Origin: MFD09286-c1 sp963701015
Lineage (GTDB): Bacteria > Bacteroidota > Bacteroidia > Bacteroidales > DTGW01
Reading direction: 5' to 3'
Assembly: GCA_963701015.1 (NCBI GenBank)
Contig: OY969556.1
Span: 3,906,001-3,970,000, forward strand
Length of the DNA: 64,000 nucleotides
A program made the position numbers and the translations under genes. The notes below the pieces were generated by a model. That model did not search any database, was not told the DNA's origin, and worked only from the letters and a program-made list of their open reading frames with translations. Positions 26,226 through 33,390 of this stretch are shown piece after piece; position 1 is the stretch's first letter, and every line of letters begins with the position of its first letter.

Positions 26226-27493
26226 TATTTATAAGAACACTTTTTATCTTTTATATGTCTTTCAAAATCTTCGGCAAAATATTTGAGGCCACTTTGCAAT
26301 GGTTCCATAGCTCCTGGTGCATGTGCACAAAATGTATTTCCTGGGCCTAAATATTTTGTATGAAATTTTAAAATTTCTATATCTTTTTCTGTTCCTTCGC
26401 CATTTTCGATTTTCTGAAGTGTTTTTTCAACCCAAGGAAGTCCATCACGACAAGGAGTGCAAAACCCACACGATTCCTTTGCGAAAAAATGTTCAAGGTT
26501 TAATATAAATGATACCGGGCAAACCTTATCATCCATAACAATCATTAAACCTGTACCCATGCGGCTACCAGCTTTTGATACTGATGAAAAATCCATTGGA
26601 ATATCAAGATGTTCCTCAACAAGAAAATCAGTTGAGGCGCCTCCGGGCAATAATCCACGAAATTTATAGCCATCAGCCATTCCACCGGCATGAACTTCGA
26701 GTAATTCCCGAATAGTTGTCCCTAATGGAAGTTCCCAAACACCAGGGTTTTTAACCCTGCCACTTGCACCATAAAGTTTTGTGCCGCCTTCACCCGATTT
26801 ACTTAAACTTTTGAACCAGGCCGGTCCATTTTTTATAATATGCGGAATGTTACAAAATGTCTCAACATTGTTTACAACGGTAGGTTTTCCAAATAAACCA
26901 CTGAATTGTGGGAATGGTGGTTTTGCACGTGGATTGGCACGTTTCCCTTCGAGAGATGTTATTAAGGCTGTTTCTTCTCCGCAAATATAGCGACCAACAG
27001 AGGTGTGTAAATGTAGTTCGAAATTAAATCCTGTTCCTAAAATATTATTTCCTAAATAACCGGCTTCATATGCTTCAGACAAGGCTTTTGCTATAATTTC
27101 GTGTGCTTTTTTATACGCCCAACGAATGAAAATGAAGCCTTTTGTAGCATTCATGGCACGGGCAGTAATTAACATGCCTTCAATTAATTGATGCGGATCA
27201 CCTTCCAAAAGAAGCCTGTCTTTGAATGTTCCGGGTTCCATTTCATCACCATTGGCAATAATATAGCGTTGTTCCTGGGTATCCGTTTTCACAAATGACC
27301 ATTTCATCCCGGTATTGAAACCTGCACCACCTCGCCCCAAAAGATTCGATTCCTTTACTGTATTGGTAATATCTGCCGGGGCAAGTTCTTTTAAAGCCTT
27401 GCGTGCACCCTGATATCCTCCTGATTTTTCATAGTCTTTCAGGTAACAGGTTGTTCCATCTTTTTTAATATTCTGTGTTAACGGCGTTTCCAT
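26225..27493 (-). CDS. nuoF: NADH-quinone oxidoreductase subunit F
   Basis: NADH- and FMN-binding subunit with cluster N3 (422 residues). Visible motifs are GRGGAGFNTGMKWSFVK for NADH/FMN binding, GAGRYICGEETALITSLEGK-type sequence (here VGRYICGEETALITSLEG), and the N3 cluster CGFCTPCRDG with the distal Cys in NTFCAHAPGAMEPLQS. It accepts electrons from NADH together with NuoE. It is flanked by repeat-bearing spacers on both sides (131 and 123 bases). Confidence 0.97.
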   Translation of the reverse strand: METPLTQNIKKDGTTCYLKDYEKSGGYQGARKALKELAPADITNTVKESNLLGRGGAGFNTGMKWSFVKTDTQEQRYIIANGDEMEPGTFKDRLLLEGDPHQLIEGMLITARAMNATKGFIFIRWAYKKAHEIIAKALSEAYEAGYLGNNILGTGFNFELHLHTSVGRYICGEETALITSLEGKRANPRAKPPFPQFSGLFGKPTVVNNVETFCNIPHIIKNGPAWFKSLSKSGEGGTKLYGASGRVKNPGVWELPLGTTIRELLEVHAGGMADGYKFRGLLPGGASTDFLVEEHLDIPMDFSSVSKAGSRMGTGLMIVMDDKVCPVSFILNLEHFFAKESCGFCTPCRDGLPWVEKTLQKIENGEGTEKDIEILKFHTKYLGPGNTFCAHAPGAMEPLQSGLKYFAEDFERHIKDKKCSYK

Positions 27494-27615
27494 ATGCCTC
27501 CCCCAACCCCTCCAAAGGAGGGGAGATAAATATAAACAGTCTTAAATCTTAATTTCATTTTAAATTGTCTTGCCTTTGCCTCCCTCCCACTTTGGGGAGG
27601 GTAGGGGTGGGGCTG
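27486..27615. repeat. Paired CCTCC/GGAGG palindromes in the nuoE-nuoF spacer
   Basis: Left element: TGCCTCCCCCAACCCCTCCA followed by AAGGAGGGGAG (about 27486-27518). Right element: GCCTCCCTCCCACTTTGGGG then AGGGTAGGGGTGGGGC (about 27578-27614). Arms of the two can pair across an AT-rich centre. They show the same architecture as the nuoF-nuoG spacer, suggesting both spacers took up related elements. Confidence 0.65.
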
Positions 27616-27616
27616 T

Positions 27617-28081
27617 TTATTTATATTTTTCTAATATTTCATCTATCATTTCAGGTTTCAACCGGTTATAATGGTCTTTATTAACCATCATTGCCGGTGC
27701 ATGGTCGCAATCGCCTAAGCAAGGATTAGGTAACAAGGTAAAACGCTGGTCGGGCGTGGTTTCTCCAAATTTAATCCCTATTTTTTTTGAGATATAATTG
27801 TAAATTGATTCAAATCCCAACATATAGCAACTAACTGAATCGCAAATTAAAATAATATTTCTTCCGACAGGTTTTCTGAAAATCATACTATAAAAAGTGG
27901 CCACACCATCTACTTCTTCAGCAGGCATTTGCAGAAATGTGGCAATGTCTTTTATATTTTCATCCGAAACCCAGCCTCTATGTTCCTGTACAATTTTCAA
28001 TGCTTCAATACAAGCAGCGCTTCGAACAGGATAAAGCCCTATTTCATATTCTATTTCGTGTATTTCCTTTTCTGTTAACAT
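27617..28081 (-). CDS. nuoE: NADH-quinone oxidoreductase subunit E
   Basis: Thioredoxin-like [2Fe-2S] (N1a) subunit, 154 residues. The cluster ligands are in CDSVSCYMLG and CLGDCDHAPAM. The N-terminal helical bundle includes ACIEALKIVQEHRGWVSDEN and the conserved GVATFYSMIFRKPVGRN. It is a partner of NuoF in the NADH dehydrogenase module. Confidence 0.96.
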   Translation of the reverse strand: MLTEKEIHEIEYEIGLYPVRSAACIEALKIVQEHRGWVSDENIKDIATFLQMPAEEVDGVATFYSMIFRKPVGRNIILICDSVSCYMLGFESIYNYISKKIGIKFGETTPDQRFTLLPNPCLGDCDHAPAMMVNKDHYNRLKPEMIDEILEKYK

Positions 28082-28278
28082 AAAACCAATTATTCAATTT
28101 TTTAATGTGCTAATATGCCAATGAAACAATTTATTTACCAATGCATTGGTGAAATTTTATCCAATCGGGTTATATGCTTTTGTTTTTATATAAATATTAT
28201 TCCTATTAAATTGTTTAATTAGCACTTTGTTTAATTAATTCATTAGCATATTGTTTCATTGTTAAATTAGTAAATTAA
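28082..28278. repeat. Modular AT-rich palindromic spacer between nuoCD and nuoE
   Basis: A 197-base non-coding spacer built from short modules in both orientations: GTGCTAATATG and CAATGAAACAAT on the left, and CATTAGCATATTGTTTCATT (28241-28260) on the right. It also holds a perfect 14-base palindrome ACCAATGCATTGGT (28137-28150). The 13-base word CATTAGCATATTG recurs at 21322-21334 in the nuoJ-nuoK spacer. No coding potential is seen. Confidence 0.55.
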
Positions 28279-30024
28279 TTATCTGTCTAAATCGGCCAAA
28301 ACAAAATCAACCGCACCCAAAATTGCCAATAAATCCGCTACAGTGTATCCTTTGCTTATGTAGGGTACCATTTGTATATGCGGAAAACTTGGAGTACGGA
28401 TACGTGAACGATAAGCTGATGTGTTATGGTCGCTTATTAAATAATAGCCGTAACTTCCTTTTGACGATTCTATTTGTATCATCCCTTCACCGGCAGGGAT
28501 TACCGGACCCCATGTAACACCCAAAAAGTGTGTGATAAGGGTTTCAATATCTTTTAAAGTTTTTTCTTTTCTTGGTGGTGTTGTCAGCGGATGATCCGAC
28601 TTATAATAGCCATCTGGCATAAGTTTCACACATTGTTCAATAATTATGAGGCTTTGGCGCATTTCTTCAACACGTACGCGGGCTCTGTCGTAACAATCAC
28701 CATTTTTACCTGTTGGAATGTCAAATTCAAATTGTTCGAAACCACTGTATGGACGTTTTTTGCGTAAATCCCATTCAAAACCAGTTGCCCGCAAGGCCGG
28801 ACCAGTAATTCCCCATTCAATGGCTTCATCGGTATTAAATGCACCAATACCAATTGTGCGGGCTTTAATGATGCGGTTTTGCATAATCACCTTATCCCAT
28901 TCGTTGAGGCTTTTACGGAAATGTTTTACAAAATCCTGAACCATTGGTTTCCAGCCTTCTGGCAAATCCTGTGCTACTCCACCAATGCGGAACCAGTTAG
29001 GGTGCATCCTGCCCCCGGTAATAGATGATATTATATCAAAAGCCCTTTCACGGTCGTTGAATGTGTAGAATACAGGTGAAATTTGACCCAAGTCCTGCGC
29101 AAAAGTTCCGTACCAAACCAAATGGCTTATTATACGGAAAAGTTCGGTTGTCATCACGCGAATCATCTGCGCACGGTCGGGGATTTTAATACCAGCCATT
29201 TTCTCCAAAGTTAGAAGATAGGCCAAGTTATTCAAAACACCTGATGTATAATCAACCCTATCGGTATAGGGAATATATTTGTGCCAGGTTTGGCGTTCAC
29301 CCATTTTTTCTGCCCCACGGTGGTGGTAACCAATATCAGGCACCATTCCTATAATTTCTTCGCCATCCAATTGCAATATCAATCGTAAAAGTCCATGTGT
29401 ACCAGGATGATCGGGACCAAGGTTAAGGAACATGAATTCCGCATCTTCGCTTTCGCGTTTCATTCCCCATTCTTCAGGAACAAATTTCAAGGCTTCTTCT
29501 TCGCGTGTGCGGTCTTCTTCAGTAAATGTAAAAGGTCCTGCTTCTGTTCCCCTTGCCGGATATTCTTTACGCAATGGATGCCCTTGCCACGTAGTTGGCA
29601 TTAAAATTCTTCGTAAATGAGGATGACCATCGAATTTAATACCAAACATATCAAATGCTTCACGCTCATACCAATTGGCATTTTCCCAAAGGTTTGTAAT
29701 GCTTGGTGTAGATGGATATTCTCCTTTTAAAGGTACCTTAACCCTTATATCTTCGTTTCGTCCAAATGAAGTAAGATGATAAACAATTGAAAAATCGCAA
29801 TCAGGAATATCGCTTTTGTGTTGCCTCATCCGTTCATCAACGGCAGTGAGGTCATAGAGCATTTTGTATGGTCTTGTAATATCGTTCTTTAAGAATGAAA
29901 GAACATTTTTAATTTCAGCAGTCGAGACCCAAATTGTTGGAATTTCATCAACAGTAAGTTGTTGGCTGATTTGTCCTTCGCCAAATTTTAATTTCAGTTC
30001 ATTTATAATCGCGTAATCAGGCAT
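28279..30024 (-). CDS. nuoCD: Fused NADH-quinone oxidoreductase subunit C/D
   Basis: 581 residues. The NuoC part (about 1-170) ends with NANWYEREAFDMFGIKFDGH and HLRRILMPTTWQGHPLRKEYP. The NuoD part (about 190-581) begins LNLGPDHPGTHGLLRLILQL and contains DRVDYTSGVLNNLAYLLTLE and the C-terminal VDFVLADLDR. NuoD forms the quinone site with NuoB. The C-D fusion is known in gammaproteobacteria and some Bacteroidota. The linker is short and highly charged (EEDRTREEEALKFVPEEW). Confidence 0.97.
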   Translation of the reverse strand: MPDYAIINELKLKFGEGQISQQLTVDEIPTIWVSTAEIKNVLSFLKNDITRPYKMLYDLTAVDERMRQHKSDIPDCDFSIVYHLTSFGRNEDIRVKVPLKGEYPSTPSITNLWENANWYEREAFDMFGIKFDGHPHLRRILMPTTWQGHPLRKEYPARGTEAGPFTFTEEDRTREEEALKFVPEEWGMKRESEDAEFMFLNLGPDHPGTHGLLRLILQLDGEEIIGMVPDIGYHHRGAEKMGERQTWHKYIPYTDRVDYTSGVLNNLAYLLTLEKMAGIKIPDRAQMIRVMTTELFRIISHLVWYGTFAQDLGQISPVFYTFNDRERAFDIISSITGGRMHPNWFRIGGVAQDLPEGWKPMVQDFVKHFRKSLNEWDKVIMQNRIIKARTIGIGAFNTDEAIEWGITGPALRATGFEWDLRKKRPYSGFEQFEFDIPTGKNGDCYDRARVRVEEMRQSLIIIEQCVKLMPDGYYKSDHPLTTPPRKEKTLKDIETLITHFLGVTWGPVIPAGEGMIQIESSKGSYGYYLISDHNTSAYRSRIRTPSFPHIQMVPYISKGYTVADLLAILGAVDFVLADLDR

Positions 30025-30123
30025 CTTTAGTAATTTATGGAATACAGAATACGAATATCGGACAATTGATTTTTAAATCCTTTTTTCCGAATTCCGGTTC
30101 CCTTATTTCCGTTCACCGTCATA
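30025..30123. repeat. Degenerate short tandem words in the nuoB-nuoCD spacer
   Basis: On the minus strand this 99-base spacer reads as a chain of related words such as GACGGTGAACGGAAATAAGG, GAACCGGAATTCGG and ATATTCGTATTCTGTATTCC. The repeated GAACGG/ATTCGG/TATTC units suggest a degenerate tandem repeat of about 7-9 bases. It contains no gene. It is the only sizeable gap between nuoA and nuoE apart from 28082-28278. Confidence 0.4.
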
Positions 30124-30762
30124 TCATATTTCATCAGGCGATTTCAGCTTATCGGCTGCCATCCTCCTATCATTCATCAAATCACGTATTATTGGTTTTT
30201 CAGCTTTATAAATTCCCTGGTCGCCAATTGTCCAGCTTAAAGGACGACTTTCTTTACCAATAGATTCTTTTAACAAAAGTAAACCATGTAAGAATGACTC
30301 AGGCCTGGGAGGGCATCCGGGTACATATAAATCAACAGGCATCATTTTATCAATACCCTGCATAACACTGTAAATATCGAACATTCCGCCAGAGTTGGCG
30401 CATGAACCCATGGAAATAACCCATTTCGGCTCCATCAACTGGTCGTGTAACCTTTTAATAATAAGGGCCATTTTAATAAACGGCGTTCCGGCAACAATCA
30501 TTAAATCGGCTTCACGAGGAGAACCACGCAATACTTCTGCACCAAAGCGCGCTATATCAAAACGGCTTGTCCATGCAGTTGCAAATTCAACAAAACAGCA
30601 CGAAAGTCCAAAACCGAAAGGGAAGATAGAGTTTTTACGTCCCCAACCAATTAAATCGTCAAGTGTGCTCAGAAATACTGATTTTTGAACAACCTGTTCC
30701 ATTGATAATTTCGTAAAATCACCTGAACCTATTCGTTCTGCCGGGTTGAGTGTAAATTTCAT
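30124..30762 (-). CDS. nuoB: NADH-quinone oxidoreductase subunit B
   Basis: Carries cluster N2, the last iron-sulfur cluster before quinone (212 residues). The unusual tandem-cysteine motif GLSCCFVEFA, the third ligand in MGSCANSGGMFD and the fourth in VPGCPPRPESFLHGLL are all present. The C-terminal 40 residues extend beyond the E. coli core and are basic. It follows nuoA by one base. Confidence 0.97.
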   Translation of the reverse strand: MKFTLNPAERIGSGDFTKLSMEQVVQKSVFLSTLDDLIGWGRKNSIFPFGFGLSCCFVEFATAWTSRFDIARFGAEVLRGSPREADLMIVAGTPFIKMALIIKRLHDQLMEPKWVISMGSCANSGGMFDIYSVMQGIDKMMPVDLYVPGCPPRPESFLHGLLLLKESIGKESRPLSWTIGDQGIYKAEKPIIRDLMNDRRMAADKLKSPDEI

Positions 30763-30763
30763 A

Positions 30764-31195
30764 TTATTCTAAACTCTCCTTTGTAATTTTATTTTCAGGC
30801 ATTGCCTGAAGTATTTTTTTACCGTTTGGTCCAAAATCCAAAGCGCCTATGCGCCATTCATAAACCAAAACAGCGACTAAAATTCCAATAAATACCGAAA
30901 CTCCTAAATAACCACTCCAGCCTAATTCCCTGAAAGCAATGGCATAAGTGAGAATAAATGCAGCATCCAAATCGAATATTACAAAAAACATGGCTACCAT
31001 ATAAAAATGTGATGAATACCTGATGCGTGCATCTCCTGTTAATGGCATACCGGCTTCAAAAGGTTCGTTACGGAAGCGTGCTTCGTGCCTTTCACCTAAA
31101 ACATGTGAAAAGCCAATCATAAAAGCAACAACGCCAATTGCGGCAATTCCGTAAATTAAAAAGGCAACTAAATTTGATATTTGAAGCGCAATCAT
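30764..31195 (-). CDS. nuoA: NADH-quinone oxidoreductase subunit A
   Basis: First gene of the complex I operon. It encodes a three-helix membrane subunit (143 residues). The conserved ND3 loop and second helix are visible as PFEAGMPLTGDARIRYSSHF and YMVAMFFVIFDLDAAFILTY. The promoter should lie in the AT-rich region 31196-31370; I could not find a convincing TAnnTTTG element on the minus strand there. Confidence 0.96.
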   Translation of the reverse strand: MIALQISNLVAFLIYGIAAIGVVAFMIGFSHVLGERHEARFRNEPFEAGMPLTGDARIRYSSHFYMVAMFFVIFDLDAAFILTYAIAFRELGWSGYLGVSVFIGILVAVLVYEWRIGALDFGPNGKKILQAMPENKITKESLE

Positions 31196-31482
31196 ATTTG
31201 TTATAAAAATAACACTAAATATTATTAAACTGCTAAAATAATAACAATTTTGCTTTGATAAACATTAATACATTAATTTGGTTCAGGTTTAATAATATAT
31301 TGACCAATATTTTTTCAAAAAAAAAATTATTCTTTTGAAATTCAGAAAACTACATCATTAAAATTTAAGTGTTAAAAAGATTTATTTCAAGTTTTCAATT
31401 AAAAACAAAAGAGAATAATAAATTTAGTGAAAATTTAAATAATTCCATATGTAAGTTTTCTATTTTCCATTTATTTTTAATA

Positions 31483-32748
31483 ATGAATTATCAAATGTTA
31501 TTTAAGCTGAAAAAAATCATAGAACAGGAAAGCCAGCGAATCTTGAATTTATCCAAATTCTTATTTCTGTTTTTACTATTTCCATTAGGTTTAAACGCCC
31601 AATTATCAGAAACTGCTCAAAGACTTACTCTAACTCAAATAATTGATTCAGCATTGGTTTCCCATCCTTTATTAAAAAATTCAAAATTAAAAGTTGAAAT
31701 TGAAAAAGGCAGGAAAAATCAGGCTATCAATATTCAACCTACAGAATTTACATTTCGAAATGGACAATTGTACAGTTCTTACAACGATTTTGAATTTGAT
31801 ATTAGACAGAATTTTGGTTCCCCTGCAAGCTGGGTTGGTAATTCAAATGTTAATAAAAAGAAGACTGAACTTTCTGATGTTGAAAATTTACTGAAAGAAA
31901 AACAAATTATTTGTACTATAAAATCAGCCTATTATAATAGTGTGTTTGAATATAGAAAAATGTTGCTGCTTTCGAAACAAAAAATAGCGCTTGAAAGCAT
32001 GCAACCCGATACCTTGTTTCAATTGAAACCGGGCGATAGTATTTCAATTGAAACAGTTATGGCTGAAAATAAATTTGCCAATATAGAAAGCCAGGCCGAC
32101 GAAGCCTATAACGATTGTTTGGTTGCCGATAATAAACTGGTGCAGGCTGCATTTTTAAGTAATGAAACTGAACCTGCTGATACAAGCCTTGAAATGGTTG
32201 CCATTGATCCTCCAAAAGACACTTTAACAAGAGCTCCGGCTACATTATTTATGAATTTTTATCATAAACAAATTGAATTGGCTGACGAAAAGGTTAAATT
32301 GGAAAAACTAAAATTTGTACCAGAAATTTATGCCGGATATTTTAACCAATCCATAAATGGAACACATGGTTTTACTGGTTGGCAGGCAGGTTTGAGCATT
32401 CCACTTTGGTTTGTGCCACAAAAAGCGGCAATACAGGAAATGAAATTAAACAGACAAATTGCTGAAAATGAATACGTGTTCCAACAATCGGCAATTGCAG
32501 CTAAAACAGCAAATTTGATTACAGAAATGAACAAACTGTTCGAGCGCTTAAATTATTACTACGATTTTGGCCTCCAGCAGGCTGATGTGATAGAATCGTT
32601 GGCAATAAAACAATTTAAAAATAAAACTATTGGTATAGAAAAATTTGCTGATTGTATAGAAACTTCTTATAAAATTCGCCTTGAATACCTCGAAACTTTA
32701 AATAATTATAACCAAAAGGCTTTGGAACTAGAGGTTTATACGTATTGA
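31483..32748 (+). CDS. TolC-like outer membrane efflux protein
   Basis: About 421 residues from the ATG at 31483. The frame opens at a GTG at 31369, but the upstream part has no signal-peptide character. The hydrophobic segment LSKFLFLFLLFPLGLNAQ ends in an AQ cleavage site typical of Bacteroidota SPI substrates. The mature part begins RLTLTQIIDSALVSHPLLKN, the usual OEP opening, followed by long amphipathic helices and FVPEIYAGYFNQS in the second repeat. It resembles the TolC-like half of Bacteroidota CusA/CzcA-associated pumps, but no RND or membrane-fusion gene is next to it. Its last 23 bases form one copy of a direct repeat. Confidence 0.8.
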   Translation: MNYQMLFKLKKIIEQESQRILNLSKFLFLFLLFPLGLNAQLSETAQRLTLTQIIDSALVSHPLLKNSKLKVEIEKGRKNQAINIQPTEFTFRNGQLYSSYNDFEFDIRQNFGSPASWVGNSNVNKKKTELSDVENLLKEKQIICTIKSAYYNSVFEYRKMLLLSKQKIALESMQPDTLFQLKPGDSISIETVMAENKFANIESQADEAYNDCLVADNKLVQAAFLSNETEPADTSLEMVAIDPPKDTLTRAPATLFMNFYHKQIELADEKVKLEKLKFVPEIYAGYFNQSINGTHGFTGWQAGLSIPLWFVPQKAAIQEMKLNRQIAENEYVFQQSAIAAKTANLITEMNKLFERLNYYYDFGLQQADVIESLAIKQFKNKTIGIEKFADCIETSYKIRLEYLETLNNYNQKALELEVYTY

Positions 32749-32750
32749 TT
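32726..32750. repeat. Direct repeat copy 1 (25 bp exact), spanning the TolC-like stop codon
   Basis: Begins AACTAGAGGTTTATACGTAT and continues TGATT. An identical copy lies at 33241-33265. Allowing two mismatches the repeat extends six bases to the left, giving 29 of 31 identities (32720-32750 and 33235-33265). It contains the 8-base palindrome ATACGTAT and includes the last codons and the TGA of the TolC-like gene. Confidence 0.95.
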
Positions 32751-32764
32751 GGTTGGCAATTTTA

Positions 32765-33145
32765 TCACATAACTATTGAAGTTGCAATATTTGGACTGTT
32801 TGGGTTAACATCTATGGTTCGTGTATTTGGTATAACAACCAAATCCATGTCCTCCATTGGAATTGCACCTAATAGTACCTGATTTCCCATAACAAGTGCT
32901 CCGGCAAAACCAATCCTGTTTTTAAACCTAATTTCAATTGGACCAACATAAGGTATTAATTTTTTTCCACCATCGGCCAATATTACTTCTTTTTTATTGA
33001 GTTCAGTTAATTTTAATTGCAACATTATATGTTCAGGAATACAAAGGTGTACAGCGCCAGTATCAACCAGAGAATCTACTGTTACAGATTCTAAATCCGG
33101 TAAACGAGGATTTCTTAATAAAATTTTTGTATAAACTAAACCCAT
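32765..33145 (-). CDS. Retropepsin-like (clan AA) aspartic protease
   Basis: 126 residues, the size of one retropepsin monomer. It has the catalytic signature SLVDTGAVHLCIP (Asp about residue 27), then LPLTELNKK-like strands (here QLKLTELNKKEVILADGGKK) and VGPIEIRFKNRIGFAGALVM. It closes with QVLLGAIPMEDMDLVV, where LLG is the usual partner of the DTG loop in this family. It would act as a homodimer in the cytoplasm. Such stand-alone genes are common in Bacteroidota and Cyanobacteria; targets are unknown. The gene is bracketed by the 25-bp direct repeat and lies next to an insertion sequence. Confidence 0.85.
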   Translation of the reverse strand: MGLVYTKILLRNPRLPDLESVTVDSLVDTGAVHLCIPEHIMLQLKLTELNKKEVILADGGKKLIPYVGPIEIRFKNRIGFAGALVMGNQVLLGAIPMEDMDLVVIPNTRTIDVNPNSPNIATSIVM

Positions 33146-33240
33146 TTAATTCAAATTAATGATACACAAATATAAGATAAAACAAAACGTAATAGTATTT
33201 CAAAAATACAATTTGATTAATAAAAATTAAGAGACATTGA

Positions 33241-33265
33241 AACTAGAGGTTTATACGTATTGATT
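33241..33265. repeat. Direct repeat copy 2 (25 bp exact)
   Basis: Identical to the end of the TolC-like gene at 32726-32750 but not part of any gene here. It lies 95 bases upstream of the protease start and about 13 bases outside the left end of the IS element. Together the two copies bracket a 490-base segment holding only the protease gene. Confidence 0.95.
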
Positions 33266-33277
33266 CTTTTCAATAAG

Positions 33278-33308
33278 AAGGTGTCTCAAAAGTCGAGGCA
33301 CCTTTTTT
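33278..33308 (+). terminator. Terminator-like hairpin at the IS left end
   Basis: AAGGTG pairs with CACCTT around an inner CTC/GAG stem, and the right arm runs into a T tract (CACCTTTTTTTG). On the plus strand this looks like an intrinsic terminator placed ahead of the transposase gene, which would block read-through from the neighbouring host DNA. It overlaps the terminal inverted repeat. Confidence 0.6.
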
Positions 33309-33366
33309 TGTTAATAAAAAGTTCATAAAAAAGGCTCATTAATTTAATCATTTATCTTGTTTAGTT

Positions 33367-33390
33367 GTCTCATTATCAAAAGTATGAGAC
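33367..33390 (+). promoter_or_regulatory. Inverted repeat abutting the transposase start codon
   Basis: GTCTCAT (33367-33373) and ATGAGAC (33384-33390) form perfect 7-base arms around TATCAAAAGT, and the ATG at 33391 follows directly. The words GTCTCA and TCAAAAGT repeat those of the IS ends. It could be a subterminal transposase-binding site or an RNA hairpin limiting translation; both are inferences. Confidence 0.5.

Noticed and set aside
20799..30123. CRISPR array or riboswitches in the nuo spacers
   Set aside because: The repeats are palindromes of unequal spacing without regular repeat-spacer units, and no cas gene is present. No known riboswitch core was recognised.
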